Both the position numbers and the translations under genes were made by a program. Shown piece after piece: positions 62,850-64,000 of a stretch of DNA of 64,000 nt. The stretch is from Cyclobacterium salsum (GTDB lineage: Bacteria > Bacteroidota > Bacteroidia > Cytophagales > Cyclobacteriaceae), in assembly GCF_010119245.1 (NCBI RefSeq), contig NZ_WNKG01000007.1, positions 248,001-312,000 of the forward strand, written 5' to 3'. Numbering within the stretch: position 1 is the first letter of the stretch; every line of letters begins with the position of its first letter. The notes under the pieces are model-generated. The model did no database searches. It worked only from the letters and a program-made list of their open reading frames with translations, and was not told the DNA's origin.

Positions 62850-63785
62850 TTATAATTTAAAACTTACCAGCTTGCCCTCCTTTTTGGAAAGCATGTGTTT
62901 CGGGATTACGTTTCGAATCTCCTCAAAAAGTAGGGAAACCAACTTTTGTTTCAGAAAGCTACGGGTGAGAATCAGGCTTACTTCCCGGACCGGTGCTTCT
63001 CCCCGAAATGGTCGCAGCCTGCTTTTTTCCTCTTCACTCAGGCTTTCTGTAGCCAACTCAGGTAGCAGGGTAATACCTTTGTAGCGGTTGACCATGTTTT
63101 TCAATCCTTCCAATGAACCACTTTCGTAGTGGAAATTCATCCGTTGAAATTTATTTTGATCGCACAGGTTGAGTACCTGATCCCGAAAACAATGCCCCTG
63201 CTGCAAGACCCAGAGGTCTTCTGATAGAATGGCTCCTGCTTCCACCTGATCCTGTTTTAACAGGGGGTGGTACTTCGACAGGTATACGAAAAATTTTTCG
63301 TAGAAAATGGGCTTTTCCACGATTCCTGATTCCTCTAGGGGAGTGACTACCAGCCCTATATCCAGTTCGTCGTTTTTTAGCTTTTTTAAGATGTCTTCCG
63401 TTACCATTTCCTGTACTTGTAGCTGCACACGAGGGTATTTTTGGATAAAGTTTTGGATAAAAAGCGGCAGCAAATACGGAGCAATCGTGGGAATCACCCC
63501 CATTTTGATCAGGCCGCTTACATCCCCCTTCATTTGAGAGACCAACTCGAAGATCCCCTTGCTTTCAGAAACAACTTTTTTGGCCTGAGCAATGATCCTT
63601 TCACCGATTTCCGTGGGAATGACAGGCATTTTTGACCTGTCAAAGAGAATGACTCCCAGTTCTTTTTCCAATTTACTCACCTGGGCACTCAGGGTAGGCT
63701 GGGTGACAAAACAGGCTTCGGCAGCATGGCCGAAATGGCGGCACTTATCGACGGCCAATATGTATTCCAGTTGCTGAATGGTCAT
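62850..63785 (-). CDS. oxyR: Hydrogen-peroxide regulator OxyR
   Basis: 311-residue LysR-type regulator: helix-turn-helix at about 1-60 (HFGHAAEACFVTQPTLSAQVSKLE) and an effector domain from 90. The redox motif GHCFRDQVLNLC puts cysteines at 199 and 208, the same numbers as in E. coli OxyR, so peroxide sensing by disulfide formation is very likely. Divergent from a lipoprotein gene starting at 63920; the 134-bp gap probably carries a binding site. Confidence 0.94.
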   Translation of the reverse strand: MTIQQLEYILAVDKCRHFGHAAEACFVTQPTLSAQVSKLEKELGVILFDRSKMPVIPTEIGERIIAQAKKVVSESKGIFELVSQMKGDVSGLIKMGVIPTIAPYLLPLFIQNFIQKYPRVQLQVQEMVTEDILKKLKNDELDIGLVVTPLEESGIVEKPIFYEKFFVYLSKYHPLLKQDQVEAGAILSEDLWVLQQGHCFRDQVLNLCDQNKFQRMNFHYESGSLEGLKNMVNRYKGITLLPELATESLSEEEKSRLRPFRGEAPVREVSLILTRSFLKQKLVSLLFEEIRNVIPKHMLSKKEGKLVSFKL

Positions 63786-63882
63786 TATACCTTTCTGGTG
63801 TGGGGTTAATTTCTCTAATAAAAAGAGCTTCGCAAATATAAAAATCTTTTTTCTTTTATTTAGATTTGATATAAATAATGCC

Positions 63883-63890
63883 TAATTTTG
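63883..63890 (+). promoter_or_regulatory. Perfect -7 element before the lipoprotein gene
   Basis: TAATTTTG matches TAnnTTTG, 29 bp before the ATG at 63920. No well-spaced -33 box; OxyR may replace it by activation. Confidence 0.45.
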
Positions 63891-63919
63891 TGCCCAAACA
63901 TCGTAATAACACCGTAATT

Positions 63920-64000
63920 ATGAAGCAAATTCAAACGTTAATTCTTTCCTTTTTGGTTTTGGCCGTTACCTTTTCCTGTGCTCAGAAAAGCACGGAAGAA
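63920..64000 (+). CDS. Start of a lipoprotein gene divergent from oxyR (cut by window)
   Basis: Twenty-seven codons are visible, with a lipoprotein signal peptide ending at the lipobox TFSC-A (Cys at about 20). The rest lies outside the window, so no function can be given. Genes divergent from oxyR are often peroxide-stress genes, which is a guess here. Confidence 0.6.
   Translation, partial: MKQIQTLILSFLVLAVTFSCAQKSTEE

Noticed and set aside
1-64000. tRNA or rRNA genes
   Set aside because: I saw no GTTCRANNC T-loop in a cloverleaf context and no rRNA-like sequence in the gaps; a covariance search would be needed to be certain.

Overview
The window looks like a chromosomal piece of a Bacteroidota bacterium, probably of the Cytophagales type. 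The evidence is two SusC/SusD outer-membrane uptake pairs, BamA followed by two OmpH/Skp genes, DUF6089 and CvpA family genes, a LytS/LytTR two-component pair, a six-bladed propeller lipoprotein, a hybrid propeller/Y_Y_Y/LuxR regulator, and promoters with the Bacteroidota -7 element TAnnTTTG. Coding density is high and most genes are ordinary. I saw no rRNA, tRNA, intact insertion sequence, prophage or CRISPR array.

Layout. 0-4 kb (minus): a PyrR-like phosphoribosyltransferase cut by the window edge, rsgA, Kdo transferase, an esterase and cytidine deaminase. 4.2-8.7 kb: an orphan SusC/SusD pair. 8.7-11.4 kb: a PQQ-dependent dehydrogenase bracketed by two diverged copies of a 189-bp intergenic element. 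11.5-13.8 kb: an orphan DUF2281 antitoxin, a propeller lipoprotein with a small partner, and a 33-codon PIN-toxin remnant. 13.9-26.2 kb: housekeeping genes (RsmI-like methylase, an esterase, pdxJ, yqeY, cvpA, a TrpG/PabA amidotransferase, a CBS protein, nadK, DUF6089, uppS, bamA, two ompH genes). 26.2-28.1 kb: an S15 peptidase. 29.8-32.3 kb: a small beta-barrel protein and a LytS/LytTR pair. 32.7-36.5 kb: an AT-rich Vsr / Nudix / PLD-helicase cassette that looks transferred. 37.4-44.3 kb: an accessory zone with a TPR protein, a HSL-type esterase and its duplicated 3' fragment, HxlR and SDR genes, and many tandem palindromic repeats. 44.4-47.7 kb: a MerC-like protein and two divergent DUF1593 genes. 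48.3-58.6 kb: a probable beta-1,3-glucan (laminarin) utilisation locus with regulator, SusC, SusD, surface glycan-binding lipoprotein and GH16. 59.3-64 kb: a DsbD-like protein, an M20 dipeptidase, OxyR, and the start of a divergent lipoprotein gene.

The least ordinary feature is that two GxxExxY (PD-(D/E)XK nuclease-like) genes occur, each enclosed on both sides by tandem arrays of about 85-100 bp palindromic units. The two arrays belong to unrelated sequence families: CACAGAT-type around 28.1-29.6 kb and CCTTATATGGTT/AACCATATAAGG-type around 37.4-44.3 kb. Both show dimeric higher-order duplication, and the second type abuts the stop codons of several genes. A link between the nuclease-like protein and propagation or maintenance of hairpin repeats is my best candidate for an undescribed system here; it is inference, not proof.
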